DNA of 64,000 nt, taken from Chrysophaeum taylorii (lineage: Eukaryota > Sar > Pelagophyceae > Pelagomonadales > Pelagomonadaceae). How positions within the stretch are numbered: the first letter of the stretch is position 1; each line of letters begins with the position of its first letter. The stretch spans positions 1-64,000 of the forward strand of contig JAQMWT010000020.1 in assembly GCA_029834535.1 (NCBI GenBank), read 5' to 3'. The notes under the pieces are model-generated. The model had not been told where the DNA came from, made no database searches, and saw nothing but the letters and a program-made list of their open reading frames with translations. Both the position numbers and the translations under genes were made by a program. Positions 9,077 through 18,906 of the stretch are shown one piece after another.

Positions 9077-10603
9077 TCATGAAGTGAGGTAAAGAGCGCG
9101 AAGCCGGAGGAAGGAAGGAGCTTCCGTACTGCGGGTGAAAATGTCGCTAAGATTGTGAAGGCGGGGTATGTGCTTGAGATCAATGATGTGGTTTCGATGA
9201 TATTCGGCGGTACTGTAAAAGCGAATGTCAATATGGCGGGTGCGCCGTGTGAGACATTGGAGACGAACTTGGGTGACGGTGGTGCTATTATCAACATACA
9301 TTGGGACTGTGTGACGAGGGAGATCAAAGTCATCAAAAAGTTTGAGAAGCCAAGAGAGCTCAGCAGTAGCGGCGTAAAGAGCGAGCAATTCAGCTTCAAA
9401 AGAAGAGCGGGCAAGTAAGTACTGCGAGCGGGAGCAGTAGGCTATCATAGAGCCAGCAAAAACCAGTTGTAGAGTGGCGGTCATCAGGGTCGTCGGCCCA
9501 GCTGGAGTCGGAATAACCACAGAGACGAAGGGTAGAATCGCGACCAAGAACAAGGGCAAGATCGTGAGAGCCATTGAGATAACGCAGAGTGGGAGATAAA
9601 GCGTGCCAAGCGTGCCAGTGGGGTTTACCAGGATTGTGGGAAAAAACGCGCACACTGATTGACGGACCAAGTGATATCAGGGCGAGTCATGATGGAGATG
9701 AAGAGGACACAGCCAACAATACGGCGAAAAGGGATGCGTGCCATGAAAATGTGATCTGGAGAACCAGGAGCCGGACAATCAGCCGCAGAAAGATGAAGAC
9801 CTTTGGGGGCGGGAGTGAGTTCGGGTTTACTGTTGATGAAGCGATGTTCGGTAAGGATTTCACGGATAGCATGGGATTGGTCAAGAGTGAGGGTTCTCCG
9901 AGGGCGATGACGCGTAATGCGAAGACCAACGTAAGAGGTGAGATCAAGTTCATTGACGTCAGTGAAAGCGCGGAAACGGAGGAAAAAGGCTTGGTAATGG
10001 CCAATGCAATGACGAGGGTGCGCCACAAGAAGATCATCAACGACCAGAACGAGACGTAGAAGGACGGTAGAATTGAGCACGAGCTTGTAATGGCAAGTGT
10101 CACCAGATCCGCGGACGAAGCCACTATCATTGAGAAGGAAGCGTTCCAAATAAAGCCACCAATTACGACAAGCTTGTTTGCAACCATACCAAGAGCGACG
10201 GAGCTTGTAAACGATTTTGGAACCATCGGTGGGTTGGCGAGGAGCATAGCCTTCGGGTGGCCAGACATAGATGTCTTCGTCAATGAGAGCTTGGATAAAA
10301 GCGGAGTTGACATCCAACTTATGCAAATCCCAGTCATAAACAGCAACGCCAGACAGGGGCTTGTATGAAAGCAGAGATGATATCTACAGGACAGCACGTG
10401 TCGTGGTAAGCAATGCCGTGAACCTGCGTGTAACCGCGGACAACGAGGCGAGCCTTGTACGATTTGAAGCGGCCAGAGTCATACTTCTTGCGGAGGATCC
10501 ACTTGAGAGTACAAATGTTGCCAGAAAACGTCGAAGGAAGGCGCATAACATCCCAGCAACCAAGCTGACCAAGAGAGCTGTATTCGTTAGCGATGGCTTG
10601 CAA
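9077..10603 (-). pseudogene. Copia pol remnant: reverse transcriptase and RNase H
   Basis: In coding order: LKWILRKKYDSGRFKSYKAR and RLVVRGYTQVHGIAYHD (RVT_2 entry, ~10,400-10,560), HKLDVNSAFIQALIDEDIYV, KLRRSWYGCKQACRNW, and the catalytic region LVLVVDDLLVAHP (~10,000), where the usual YVDD is VVDD. Then come LRLCGYSDSSWADD (~9,520) and the RNase H block EAELLALYAATAELSW, MYVDNSTT and HIDIRFY (~9,150-9,400). The blocks sit in at least three frames, so the polyprotein is not translatable as is. The domain order and signatures are diagnostic of Ty1/copia. Confidence 0.85.
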
Positions 10604-10824
10604 CCAGCCAGGACGCTCAGGATTGGTCGGAGCTAAAGCTTCACGTAAATGGAAGTAATAGTAGTCTCGTCAAGGTAATACTGAGAGATTTCTTCAGAAG
10701 CAGAGTAATAAACGTGTGCATGGGGATCAACAAGGGTGTTAGCTAAACAAAGGGGAAGGAAGACACAATGAACTAACAAACAAAAGCTAACAGAAGAGAC
10801 ATACAAAGAGTTACAAGGGGGAAA

Positions 10825-10929
10825 CAGAATGGCCCGTATCGACATCAGAATGGCCCGTATCAACATCAGAATGGCCCGTATCAACATCAGAATGGCCCGT
10901 ATCAACATTAGAATGGCCCGTATCAACAT
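10825..10929. repeat. 21-bp minisatellite inside copia element 1, five copies
   Basis: Unit cagaatggcccgtatcaacat, with one g/a and one c/t variant. In the minus-strand frame it gives a seven-residue repeat (LIRAILM). Copia element 2 lacks it. Confidence 0.9.
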
Positions 10930-13012
10930 TGTGACAGGATGAAACAGAATGGCCCGTAAAAAAAAAGTTTGTTGGTTGTTGTAACGCGCGTTGGTCGACT
11001 TTGCGCGGTCGGCTCCGTTTGGCACGACTTTGTTTTGCACTCTTTGGTGCTCTTTTGCACTTTCTGTTGTTTTCTCTCGAGCTCGTAGAATGGTCGGTTC
11101 ACGTTCGGTTCACGTGATGGGGTGATCAGTCCCAGTGAAACCGGCGCATTCTCATCAAACACAGGGGGCAAGGGGGCAACAGCGGAAGAACAGCGGAAGA
11201 ACAGGTGACAATCGGGCAACAGCAGGAACAGGTGACAATGGGGCAACAATAGACGAGAGCTTGGAAGCGTGATTCGAGAAAGTCAGAACAACGTTGAAGT
11301 TCCTTCGGTGGTTGACATTGCAGGAAATCGGGTAAGTGAAACTGTCAGCAAAATCGAGGTCTGAAGAACAATAGCGACAAAGGTGCCTGGGATGACGTGC
11401 GTTAGACGATTGTTGCCACTGAGGATCGCAGCGGGGCAAAGATAGCGGAAACACAAGCTGGTACATATGATGGCGGTGTACCAGACGTCTGATGAGAACA
11501 TGGCCTTTGGGCAAATATGCTGCATGGTGACCAGGGTATGACGATGGTCGGAGTCGACAGAATCCAAAACAGGCGTAAACAGGTTTGATGCGAACGTGAG
11601 TGTTTGGTTGTTGTGGCGCGAGCAAGTTGCCATGGGCACGACCGCGTCCTGTACGCGAAGATGGAAGACTTCGGACGCGCCAGCGGTGTAAGGAACGAAC
11701 ACAGGTAGACCAGGCTGCTGTATGCCAGCCTGCTGTGACACATAAGAAAGTGGCCCGTTTTCGCAGTCGCAAGAACGAAATTGCCATATGGGCCAACGTT
11801 GGAGGAGCAAGCGGCGAGCTTCGCTCGTCATACTCGAATAGGCTGCGGTAGAAGTTGGCGACAGTGGCAAAACAGTGTGGCACGTAAGAACGTTGCAGAT
11901 AGCTTGTAGATAGCGTCGCAGTGGCACGTAAGAACATTGCAGATAGCGTCGCGGGTGCTGAGCACGGAATTCACGTCGATAGCAAAACCGAATTTTAAAG
12001 GTCAGAAAAGCGGCGAAAAAGTGCGTGAAGGAGAACCACAAATCACACAGCAAAGAAGCGTCTGTCCAGGATCCCGAAGATGAGCGATCCAACCACATAG
12101 GAAGCACGAAAACTGCGCACGCGAAAAATTGACAGGCACAGCTTAGTTGTGGCAGGTGAAATGAGCGATGGAACGTGATTCGCTGGTTTTACCAAAACCG
12201 ACAAGCACAACGAGGAGTGGTTCAACGAATAGCTGAAAATGCACAACGGAGAGTGGATCAACGAATAGCTGAAAATGCACAACGAGGCGCCTGTGCAATG
12301 GGAGCTAAAAACAAAAACGAGGGGCTTCCGTGGGATGGGGTTATTGATGTGCTTGCATCAGACATTCGGCGGTACACACGCTGACTTGGAATTATCTTGA
12401 AAGTGCTGCGCTGTTGAGATGAACGGCGATGGTGGGTAGCGCGTTGTCGTGGAATAGCTAGGAACTTTGAAACTTGCGGCAGTCCCTCTTAAAGTGATGA
12501 TCCTTGCAGCAGCCGCCAAAAGGACATCGGGTAGTGCGTCGGAATCGAGTAGAGCCAGGTTGTTGGGAAAGGGGAGCGTCTAGGGTAGGTCAGTTGGAAG
12601 AGTCTGAAGTCGTGGCTGACGACGCGGCGGATAGCGCGGCGGAAGTGGGTGTGCATGCCATCGAAATTGATTGTTGTTGAACTTTTCAAGGGTACAACCA
12701 CATTCATCGGTACGAAACGCGAGACGATAAAACAAAGCCAGTAAGGCTTGAAGCACGATGCACGTAGTCAAATGCGAGGACACACTCGAGGGTGCGTCGG
12801 ATCAGGTACAATGCCGAGCAACTTGAACTGCGGTGATTGGTACAATGCTGAGCAACTTGTATACACTCCGATGATGAACTTGTTGAGGAAGTTCGCTACG
12901 CGATCCCCACGGCCCATGTAGACATCGGTAATGCGCTTGTAAAGTCGCGTGAAGTTCATGTCGCGGTTGTCATGTCGTTCGCGTGAAGTTCATGTCGCGG
13001 TTTTCATGGATA

Positions 13013-13222
13013 TCAACGTTGTTGCTTGACGCGAAAGTCTTCTTCAGAGCAGCGAGATGCTGAGATGCTAGTACAAGGATCGTTGGTCGAGATAATGTGA
13101 TCACCGGTGGAAATGATCATGTTTTCCAGGCGCCGGGTCCATTGGTGAAAAAGATGTCGCTCACCACTGAAGGCATCGAGTTTTTGCGAAAGCTTGCTAT
13201 CCTTAATTTCGATCGAGGACAT
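13013..13222 (-). pseudogene. Copia gag N-terminal remnant
   Basis: From the ATG at 13,222 the minus strand reads MSSIEIKDSKLSQKLDAFSG, then W..RLENMIISTGDHIIS, resembling the start of copia Gag ('L.g..f..W...m'). Copia element 2 has a recognisable homologue at ~25,679 (MSSIEIQASKLSHKLDAFFS), which supports real coding ancestry. The frame ends at 13,013 without a zinc knuckle. Confidence 0.6.
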
Positions 13223-13309
13223 GATAAACGATAACGAACCGAACACGTGGCAATGAACTGAAGCCGAGGAGGAGTCGCCGTTATCCGTGAAGTCAAGCAG
13301 TCGTTCGAC

Positions 13310-13327
13310 CGCGGACACCTGGTACCA
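13310..13327 (-). other. Putative primer-binding site of copia element 1
   Basis: Immediately inside the 5' LTR the sense strand reads TGGTACCAGGTG. Its start matches the TGGTA.CAG pattern of initiator-tRNA-Met primer sites. Element 2 has the same TGGTACC..GTG-like sequence at the same place. Confidence 0.5.
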
Positions 13328-13423
13328 TGTTACGAATGGTATGAGGCGTTAGACTAGCGATAAGAGAAAGACGTAAGGATACTGGATACGTGGTGCAGGG
13401 GTAAGTGTCATAGCTTCCTCACA
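13328..13423 (-). repeat. 5' LTR of copia element 1
   Basis: 96 bp, identical to the left LTR except one base. Followed by the AGTAC target duplication. Confidence 0.9.
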
Positions 13424-13803
13424 AGTACAGCAAGCCTTTGGTGGTGGTTGAAAGAGGGTTCAACCTTGGTTCAACTGAAGCAGCACTTGATGGGGAGCCA
13501 CCCGTTGTTGCTGGTACTTCGAGGTCTTTGCTCGCCGCGTGCTCGCCCTTGCGACGCGCGTGGCGGTTCGCCTCCTCGAATGTCTTTTTTTCAGAAGTGA
13601 AGTTTTTTTCTTGGGTACCGTCCGTCCAAAGGGCGCTTCCGATTCGCTTCGTCGTAGCTCGCCCCTGGGTTGGTGACAATCACGACACACACCTTGGTGG
13701 TGGTGGTGGTGGTGGTGTCTGTTACAAGTTGGGGAATTCAAGCACTGCTCAAGTCGACGACCGGACCGGTAGCCAAAAAAACACACTAGTAACAAACACC
13801 CCC

Positions 13804-13836
<33 letters not shown>

Positions 13837-14051
13837 AAGTCGACCCCTCTCCTCCTCCGTGAAGACGACGACGCTGGATGAGGATGTGGCGCTCGACGAC
13901 GACGTCGTCAAACTCGCAACAACAAAAAGACCGGATGAGAGAGGAATCTTGCAGCACGCAAGGCCGATGCCGCCGAGAATAACAAGACAGACCCCCCAGC
14001 AATTTAATTATTAACCGGTCGGGACAGTAGTAGGCTCCCGACATTTTATTT
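13424..14051. other. Intergenic region with microsatellites
   Basis: Holds (GGT)n at ~13,694-13,717 and (GA)n at ~13,805-13,830. A minus-strand open frame (13,424-13,679) would end KGLLY-stop exactly at the copia insertion point if the element were removed, but it matches no family I recognise. Confidence 0.4.
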
Positions 14052-14882
14052 TTATTGTTTCTTCTCCGAGCATAACGCGTTGTACATGCGGAGGTCGAGG
14101 TCCATGTGGGCGTAGAGGTAGTCGCGGTTGATGCGAGTGAGCGGGCGGTGGTCGATAGTCTTGATGGTGTGGTAGGGCGTAAAAGTGGCGTCATCCAAGG
14201 GAGGCTGGATTTTGTGGAGCATATCAATAACTCTATCGATGCAAACGAAGCGAAGCGCCGCCGTGCCGGCGGTGCCGTTGAGGTAGTAGCTCAAGCCGAG
14301 CATCCCGACCTGTATCGCAACTCGGGCTGCCATGACAGCGCCATGCTTTGGATCCGCGAAGTCTCGCATCGCGTCGACGATTCTATTAGTGGCATTTTCG
14401 ATACCATCTTCGGCCCAGCAACTTAAAATGCTCTCCTCTTCCGTCGCGAGCATGTTTTCGACGCTACTCTGGATTAGCGACGCGAAGCGATCAGCCGGGT
14501 CTCTTAGCGGCACGACAATAGTCGTCGCGCCGCGCTTCTCCAAGTCGGACACGGTACAGCGGTGGCAGTGGTGAACGCCCCCTTTGCGCGAACAGTCGAT
14601 GGGTTTGAGGAAGTAGTCGTCGCCCTTCCATCCCCAGCACAGGTAGTCTCTTACGGTGCGCGTCCCGGCTTTGGCAAGAGCGACATACGTCAAGTTGTTC
14701 AGGGGGTGGTTGTTGAGGCATTCTTCGCAGTCGTTTCTGATAGGAATCCAGTCCCAGACGTCTCTCGTCGTCTCTTCGGGATCAAAGGTGAGACGCCCGC
14801 ACTTGACCTTCTTATCCGCCGCGCGGGCACCAACCGACACCAACGCTACAACAACAACAACAACAACAACGAAGACCGTCAT
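14052..14882 (-). CDS. Secreted/Golgi sulfotransferase-like protein
   Basis: 276 residues. The N-terminus [21 protein letters not shown] is a signal peptide or signal anchor, so the protein enters the secretory pathway. YVALAKAGTRTVRDYL (residues 66-81) fits the 5'-phosphosulfate-binding loop (P/AKAGTTTLR) of carbohydrate sulfotransferases, and VVPLRDPADRFASLIQSS (~123-140) fits the 3'-phosphate loop (RDP..RF.S). Transfer of sulfate from PAPS to a glycan in the Golgi is the likely role. Several cysteines follow the signal peptide, as in luminal enzymes. The hydrophobic core is built from an AAC/GTT microsatellite. It is the last of five co-directional genes, 180 bp after the mannosyltransferase. 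Confidence 0.7.
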   Translation of the reverse strand: MTVFVVVVVVVVALVSVGARAADKKVKCGRLTFDPEETTRDVWDWIPIRNDCEECLNNHPLNNLTYVALAKAGTRTVRDYLCWGWKGDDYFLKPIDCSRKGGVHHCHRCTVSDLEKRGATTIVVPLRDPADRFASLIQSSVENMLATEEESILSCWAEDGIENATNRIVDAMRDFADPKHGAVMAARVAIQVGMLGLSYYLNGTAGTAALRFVCIDRVIDMLHKIQPPLDDATFTPYHTIKTIDHRPLTRINRDYLYAHMDLDLRMYNALCSEKKQ

Positions 14883-15062
14883 GGTCGCCGCGACGACGAC
14901 GACACCTTTTTATGACATTTTATTTGTGGAGAGTTAGTTAGTTAGAACGGACCTATCTCGTTTTTTTTTTCTGCCTTCCTACTAGAAATAATAATACAAC
15001 AGCAAAAGGAGATAGAATTTTTCTGTGCTTTCCGGGCGGGCGGCCGGCCGGCCGGGCGCTTC

Positions 15063-16391
15063 TTAATAGGCGGAGAGGTCGAAGAGGCCGAGGCGGAGGT
15101 GGCCGAGGGAGCGAGGGGGATACTCGGCGGAAAAGTGGGGGGCAAAGATGGCGATGCGGGTCATGTCGAGGCCGCGGCGGCGGAGGGCGGCGCGGAGAGG
15201 GCGTCGCGGGAAGGACATCGCGACGGCGAGGCGGGTGTTGTTGTTGTGGAGACAGGGGGCGTCGTCCAAAAAAGCGTCGATGTCAGGTTGTTGGTAGTCA
15301 AAAATCTGGAGGTTCGGGTTGAGGGCGCGGGGGGCGAGGTAGCAGCCGAAGAAGAGGAGACAGGTTTTGGGGGGGTGGGGGGCGAGGAGAACCCTGGTGA
15401 CGGCGGCCTGGTGCACAAACGCATAGAAAGCGCCGATCCCGATGTTGGCGGCAGCGGCGGCGGCGGCGGCGGGCCGGTAGTTTGTAACGGGCAAAGGCGT
15501 CGCGAAGACGGCGGGCGCCATCGCGAGGAGAAAACGGGGCTCTTGATGTCGCGACGCGGAGAGCGCGACGAAGCCGGAGAGCGCGCAGGCGCGCAGAAGG
15601 TCGAGGTTCGGGTGGCCCGAGCGCTTGAAAAGGTTCACCGCGCTCGGGCCGAAGAGGAAGAGCGCGTTGAAGAGGTGAGTCGGTCTCGGATGCAAGCCGA
15701 AAACTCGAAGTCTTTCGGAGCTCGAGTTGAAGAGGAGGTTGTTGAGCGGCGTGATCGCCAAGGCCCCAAAATACCACGAATCCAGGGCCACGAGGGCTCC
15801 CGCCGTGAGCGCAAACGAAAGAGCGGAAACAGGGGGTTGTCGAATCGCGAGCGGAAAGGCGAAAAAAAGGAAAGAAAATCTCCAGAAAGTCACCAGAGCC
15901 GCGAGAGCGCCAAAGGCAACGGGACGATGGCGGATCAGAAAGGCCAACGGAAGAGCCATGGCCTCGTAGGCGTTGCTAAGCGGACGCGCGAGGAGGATCC
16001 AGCTCGTCCAGCTGAGCCTGTAGGAGAGGCGAGCGGCGTCGACGTCGACGCCGCACTCTTTCCAGACTCGTCCAAGCACGAATGCATCGTTCGCAATAGA
16101 CACCAGCACCACCCAGACCCGCGGCGCCGCGAGGGGGTTTTTCGAAAAAAAATAAATCGGGAGGTGGGCGGAAACAACAGCGAAACTAATGGAACGACAC
16201 GGAACGTAGGAGCGCCAGGATGGGTCCGGCGAAGGCCCGCCCCATTCCCACGCGAGGCCTCCGTGCCCCAGGAGATCACGGCCGGCGATCTCCACCGACT
16301 GGAAAAACTCGTCGGGGTGGACGTAGCCCGGAGCGATCAACGCAACCAGGAGGGCCCACGAGGTGAGTGCAACAGTGGTGGTGGTTAGCAT
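15063..16391 (-). CDS. SMP3: GPI mannosyltransferase, SMP3/PIGZ-type (GT22)
   Basis: 442 residues. The family adds mannose from dolichol-phosphate-mannose to GPI anchors in the ER lumen. The first hydrophobic segment leads into GYVHPDEFFQSVEIAG (residues 22-37), the HPDE/FQS.E luminal motif of GT22 enzymes. Later come SNAYEAMALPLAF and RHQEPRFLL, the latter close to the HQE.RFL signature of SMP3/PIGZ rather than the PHKEFRF of PIGB. Multiple hydrophobic stretches fit a polytopic ER enzyme. The ATG at 16,391 is chosen because it opens the first membrane segment, but it lies only 7 bases after the SHMT stop codon (TAA-GTACAAA-ATG), unusually close for two eukaryotic genes. The last ~70 residues are of uncertain homology. 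Confidence 0.75.
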   Translation of the reverse strand: MLTTTTVALTSWALLVALIAPGYVHPDEFFQSVEIAGRDLLGHGGLAWEWGGPSPDPSWRSYVPCRSISFAVVSAHLPIYFFSKNPLAAPRVWVVLVSIANDAFVLGRVWKECGVDVDAARLSYRLSWTSWILLARPLSNAYEAMALPLAFLIRHRPVAFGALAALVTFWRFSFLFFAFPLAIRQPPVSALSFALTAGALVALDSWYFGALAITPLNNLLFNSSSERLRVFGLHPRPTHLFNALFLFGPSAVNLFKRSGHPNLDLLRACALSGFVALSASRHQEPRFLLAMAPAVFATPLPVTNYRPAAAAAAAANIGIGAFYAFVHQAAVTRVLLAPHPPKTCLLFFGCYLAPRALNPNLQIFDYQQPDIDAFLDDAPCLHNNNTRLAVAMSFPRRPLRAALRRRGLDMTRIAIFAPHFSAEYPPRSLGHLRLGLFDLSAY

Positions 16392-16398
16392 TTTGTAC

Positions 16399-17814
16399 TT
16401 ACTCCTCGAATCCGACCGTGGGGAAGCCGCGGGCAAAGGCGTTGACGTCGGCCTTGAGGTCGGCGATTTTGGGCGCAAAACCCTCGGAGGAGGAGTGGAG
16501 CTTCTCGCGGAAGTCCTTGAGCTTGCCGCCCGTCGCCTTGATGTCGCAGGCAATCTGAACCCCTCGGTCGAAGAGCTCGGCAACGGTAGCGAAGTCGGTC
16601 TCCTTGAAACCGCGCGAGGTGAGGGCCGGGGCACCCATGCGAACCCCGCCGGGGGTGAGGGCGGACTTGTCGCCGGGGATGGTGTTCTTGTTGATGGCGA
16701 TCGACGCGAGCTCGAGAACGGCCTCGACGCGCGCGCCGTCGATCTGGCGAGACGACTTGAGATCGACGAGCACGAGGTGGTTGTCGGTGCCGCCCGAGAC
16801 GAGGACGTACCCCTTGCCGAGGAGCGCGGCCGCGAGGGCCTTCGAGTTCGCGAGGACCTGCTTCTGGTATTCGACGTAGTCGGGGGCCTGGGCCTGGAGC
16901 AACGCCGTGGCGAGGGCGGCGATCGTGTGGTTGTGCGGGCCGCCCTGGAGGCCGGGGAAGACGGCGAAGTTGATGGGGTTCTCGAGGTCGTAGGGGGTTC
17001 CGTCGGCTTTGGATCCCTTCCGGTAGAAAATCATCGCCCCGCGCGGACCCCGCAAAGACTTGTGGGTCGTCGTGGTGACGACGTCAGAAAAGTCGAAGGG
17101 ACTTGGTATGACGCCGGCCGCGACGAGACCCGAAACGTGAGCCATGTCCGACAACAGATAGGCCCCGACTTCGTCCGCGACTTTCCGCATCTTCTCGTAG
17201 TCGATCAAGCGCGCGTAGGCGCTCGCCCCCGCCACGAGCAACTTGGGCCGGAAGAGGCGAGCGCTCGATGCCATCGCATCGTAGTCGATGATGCCGGTCG
17301 CTTCGTCGAGCCGGTACGGCATCGTCTCGAAGAAGATCGACGTCGCCGATATTTTTTTGGTTGGGGTCTGGTATCCGTGGGATAAATGCCCGCCGTGCGG
17401 CAGGTCGAGGGCCATCAGGCGGTCGTGGGGCTTGAGAAGGGCCGTGTAGACTTGAAAGTTCGCCGGACTCCCCGACAAAGTCTGCACGTTGACGCCCCAT
17501 TTATCGGGGTCTAAACCGAAGGCCTCGACGGCGCGAGCCTGGCACAACTCCTCGACGGCATCGATGTTCTCGTTCCCGCCGTAGTACCGCGCGCGCGGAT
17601 ATCCCTCGCTATACTTGTTCGACAGCACCGACCCGAGCGCGTCGAACACGCTCTTCGACGTGAAGTTCTCGCTCGCGATCAGGACCAACGAGTCCCGCTG
17701 ACGCCCCTTCTCCCGCTCGATAAGCCCGAGCAACACGGGGTCCGTTTCGGCGAGGGACCGGTTCAGGCTCGACGACAACAGCCGCCGAAGACTAAATCTG
17801 CTGCTGCTGCGCAT
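16399..17814 (-). CDS. SHMT: Serine hydroxymethyltransferase, probably mitochondrial
   Basis: 471 residues from the ATG at 17,814. The PLP enzyme interconverts serine plus tetrahydrofolate with glycine plus methylene-tetrahydrofolate. [49 protein letters not shown] and [15 protein letters not shown] are classic SHMT blocks. The PLP lysine lies in [14 protein letters not shown] (about residue 250). The leader [20 protein letters not shown] is rich in Arg/Ser with no acids, as in a mitochondrial presequence; photorespiratory use is possible. The frame is open further upstream through a poly-Thr stretch encoded by a TAG/GTA microsatellite, which I exclude. The coding sequence shows no intron. 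Confidence 0.93.
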   Translation of the reverse strand: MRSSSRFSLRRLLSSSLNRSLAETDPVLLGLIEREKGRQRDSLVLIASENFTSKSVFDALGSVLSNKYSEGYPRARYYGGNENIDAVEELCQARAVEAFGLDPDKWGVNVQTLSGSPANFQVYTALLKPHDRLMALDLPHGGHLSHGYQTPTKKISATSIFFETMPYRLDEATGIIDYDAMASSARLFRPKLLVAGASAYARLIDYEKMRKVADEVGAYLLSDMAHVSGLVAAGVIPSPFDFSDVVTTTTHKSLRGPRGAMIFYRKGSKADGTPYDLENPINFAVFPGLQGGPHNHTIAALATALLQAQAPDYVEYQKQVLANSKALAAALLGKGYVLVSGGTDNHLVLVDLKSSRQIDGARVEAVLELASIAINKNTIPGDKSALTPGGVRMGAPALTSRGFKETDFATVAELFDRGVQIACDIKATGGKLKDFREKLHSSSEGFAPKIADLKADVNAFARGFPTVGFEE

Positions 17815-17875
17815 TGCTCTCGTCGTCGTCGTCGTCGTCAGAAGTGTGATTGATCTCTGCTGACACGTGGGATCT

Positions 17876-17909
<34 letters not shown>

Positions 17910-17975
17910 GGTTTATTGTTGTTACTAGAACAATGAGGGGTAAGGAGTAATACACGAAAAATTAATTACCAATCA
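17815..17975. other. Short intergenic with (TAG)n microsatellite
   Basis: About 11 TAG triplets at 17,877-17,910 between the membrane protein stop and the SHMT start. Confidence 0.8.
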
Positions 17976-18632
17976 TCAATTCGGAAAAAAAAAGTTGGGC
18001 ATAAGGCCCGAGCGCCGGCGGCCGAGGACGGGGGGGGGGCGGTAGGGCGTCGTCGCGTCTTCCATGACGGCCAAGACCAATGGCTTTGCTCGGGGGTGCT
18101 CCTCGGCGGACACCATCTCGGGTACCTCGTCGACCACCAGAGCCGAGGTCGTCGTGGTCTCCACCTGGGGAACACTCGTACGGAGGAGAAAAAAAAATTT
18201 TACGGCGATGGCCGACACGACCACGAGTCCGGCAGCAAGCCAGAGGTAGGCCCCGCGGCGCGAGTCTTTCTTGGGGGGCTGCGGCGCAGCGTCTTCGTTC
18301 GCCTTGGTCGGCTGCTCGGGAAAAGCCGTGTCGACGGCTTTTTCCAACGTCCGGAGCCGTTCCCCCTCGCTCCGCGCCGCCTTGAGCGCCGCAAATATGA
18401 TCTTCGACTCCTCGTCCTGCGCCTGAAGTGCCGCGTAACATTTTGCGTTGCGGAGGCTCTCCGGAATGGTCGGCGGCGCCCCGATAAAGCTCGGAGGGCA
18501 CGAGTGATTCCGTTGCTTGAGCTTTATCAAGGTCGCCAGTTCCGCGGGATCCTTCTCCTCCTTCCCCGCGGCCACGCTCGAGGACCGCCGCTTCTTCCCG
18601 CCGAAGACGCGCTGCGGCTGCGCGTGCATCAT
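17976..18632 (-). CDS. Uncharacterised single-pass membrane protein
   Basis: 218 residues from the tandem ATG at 18,632 (MMHAQPQRVFGGKKRR). It has a basic, low-complexity N-terminus, a central cysteine-containing helical region (NHSCPPSFIGAPPTIPESLR; NAKCYAALQAQDEESKI), a clear membrane segment (YLWLAAGLVVVSAIAVKFFF, about residues 125-150) and a variable tail ending in NFFFPN. The protein family is not recognised. G/C at third positions and the position within a co-directional run support it being a real gene. Confidence 0.55.
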   Translation of the reverse strand: MMHAQPQRVFGGKKRRSSSVAAGKEEKDPAELATLIKLKQRNHSCPPSFIGAPPTIPESLRNAKCYAALQAQDEESKIIFAALKAARSEGERLRTLEKAVDTAFPEQPTKANEDAAPQPPKKDSRRGAYLWLAAGLVVVSAIAVKFFFLLRTSVPQVETTTTSALVVDEVPEMVSAEEHPRAKPLVLAVMEDATTPYRPPPVLGRRRSGLMPNFFFPN

Positions 18633-18906
18633 GGTGGCCGCCGCCCGCCGCCGCCGACAGGTAATTTCGAAACTTATTGTAAGTTCAAGTATGTACGCTC
18701 GCCACGACGACACCGGTCATCTTTTATGAGCTGGCACAACTTCAATTTCTTTAACGGCCAACCGCACCTCCAGAAGTGGGGTTATTATTATTAAAGCAAA
18801 AAACGGCCAAGAAGAAAAAGAACACCGTCGTCGTCGTCGTCGTCGTCGAGAATAATTAATTAATTAATTAATTAATTGCTGCGGCGGCGTTAGTCTTTTT
18901 ACCTCC
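18633..18906. other. Intergenic with (TTAA)n tract
   Basis: Contains (GTC)n at ~18,828-18,848 and seven TTAA/AATT units at ~18,851-18,879. No gene is visible. Confidence 0.7.

Larger units (their letters stand above)
8809..13423 (-). mobile_element. Ty1/copia LTR retrotransposon, element 1
   Basis: A 4.6-kb element bounded by 96-bp direct repeats starting TG and ending CA, with the 5-bp target duplication AGTAC on both sides (8804-8808 and 13424-13428). Coding strand is minus: gag-like sequence near the right LTR, then (leftward) reverse transcriptase and RNase H, the copia order. The LTRs differ at one position (gacgtC versus gacgtA), implying recent insertion, yet the internal frames are broken in several places and I could not recognise an integrase. 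It was therefore probably mobilised by proteins supplied from elsewhere. Confidence 0.9.

Noticed and set aside
13297-13327. Sequence 'gttcgaccgcgg...ggtacca' resembling a tRNA 3' half
   Set aside because: The T stem does not pair. The CCA-like end is explained as the copia primer-binding site.
15099-16388. 429-codon plus-strand open frame
   Set aside because: Antisense shadow of the mannosyltransferase gene; Arg/Glu/Gly-rich with no domain.
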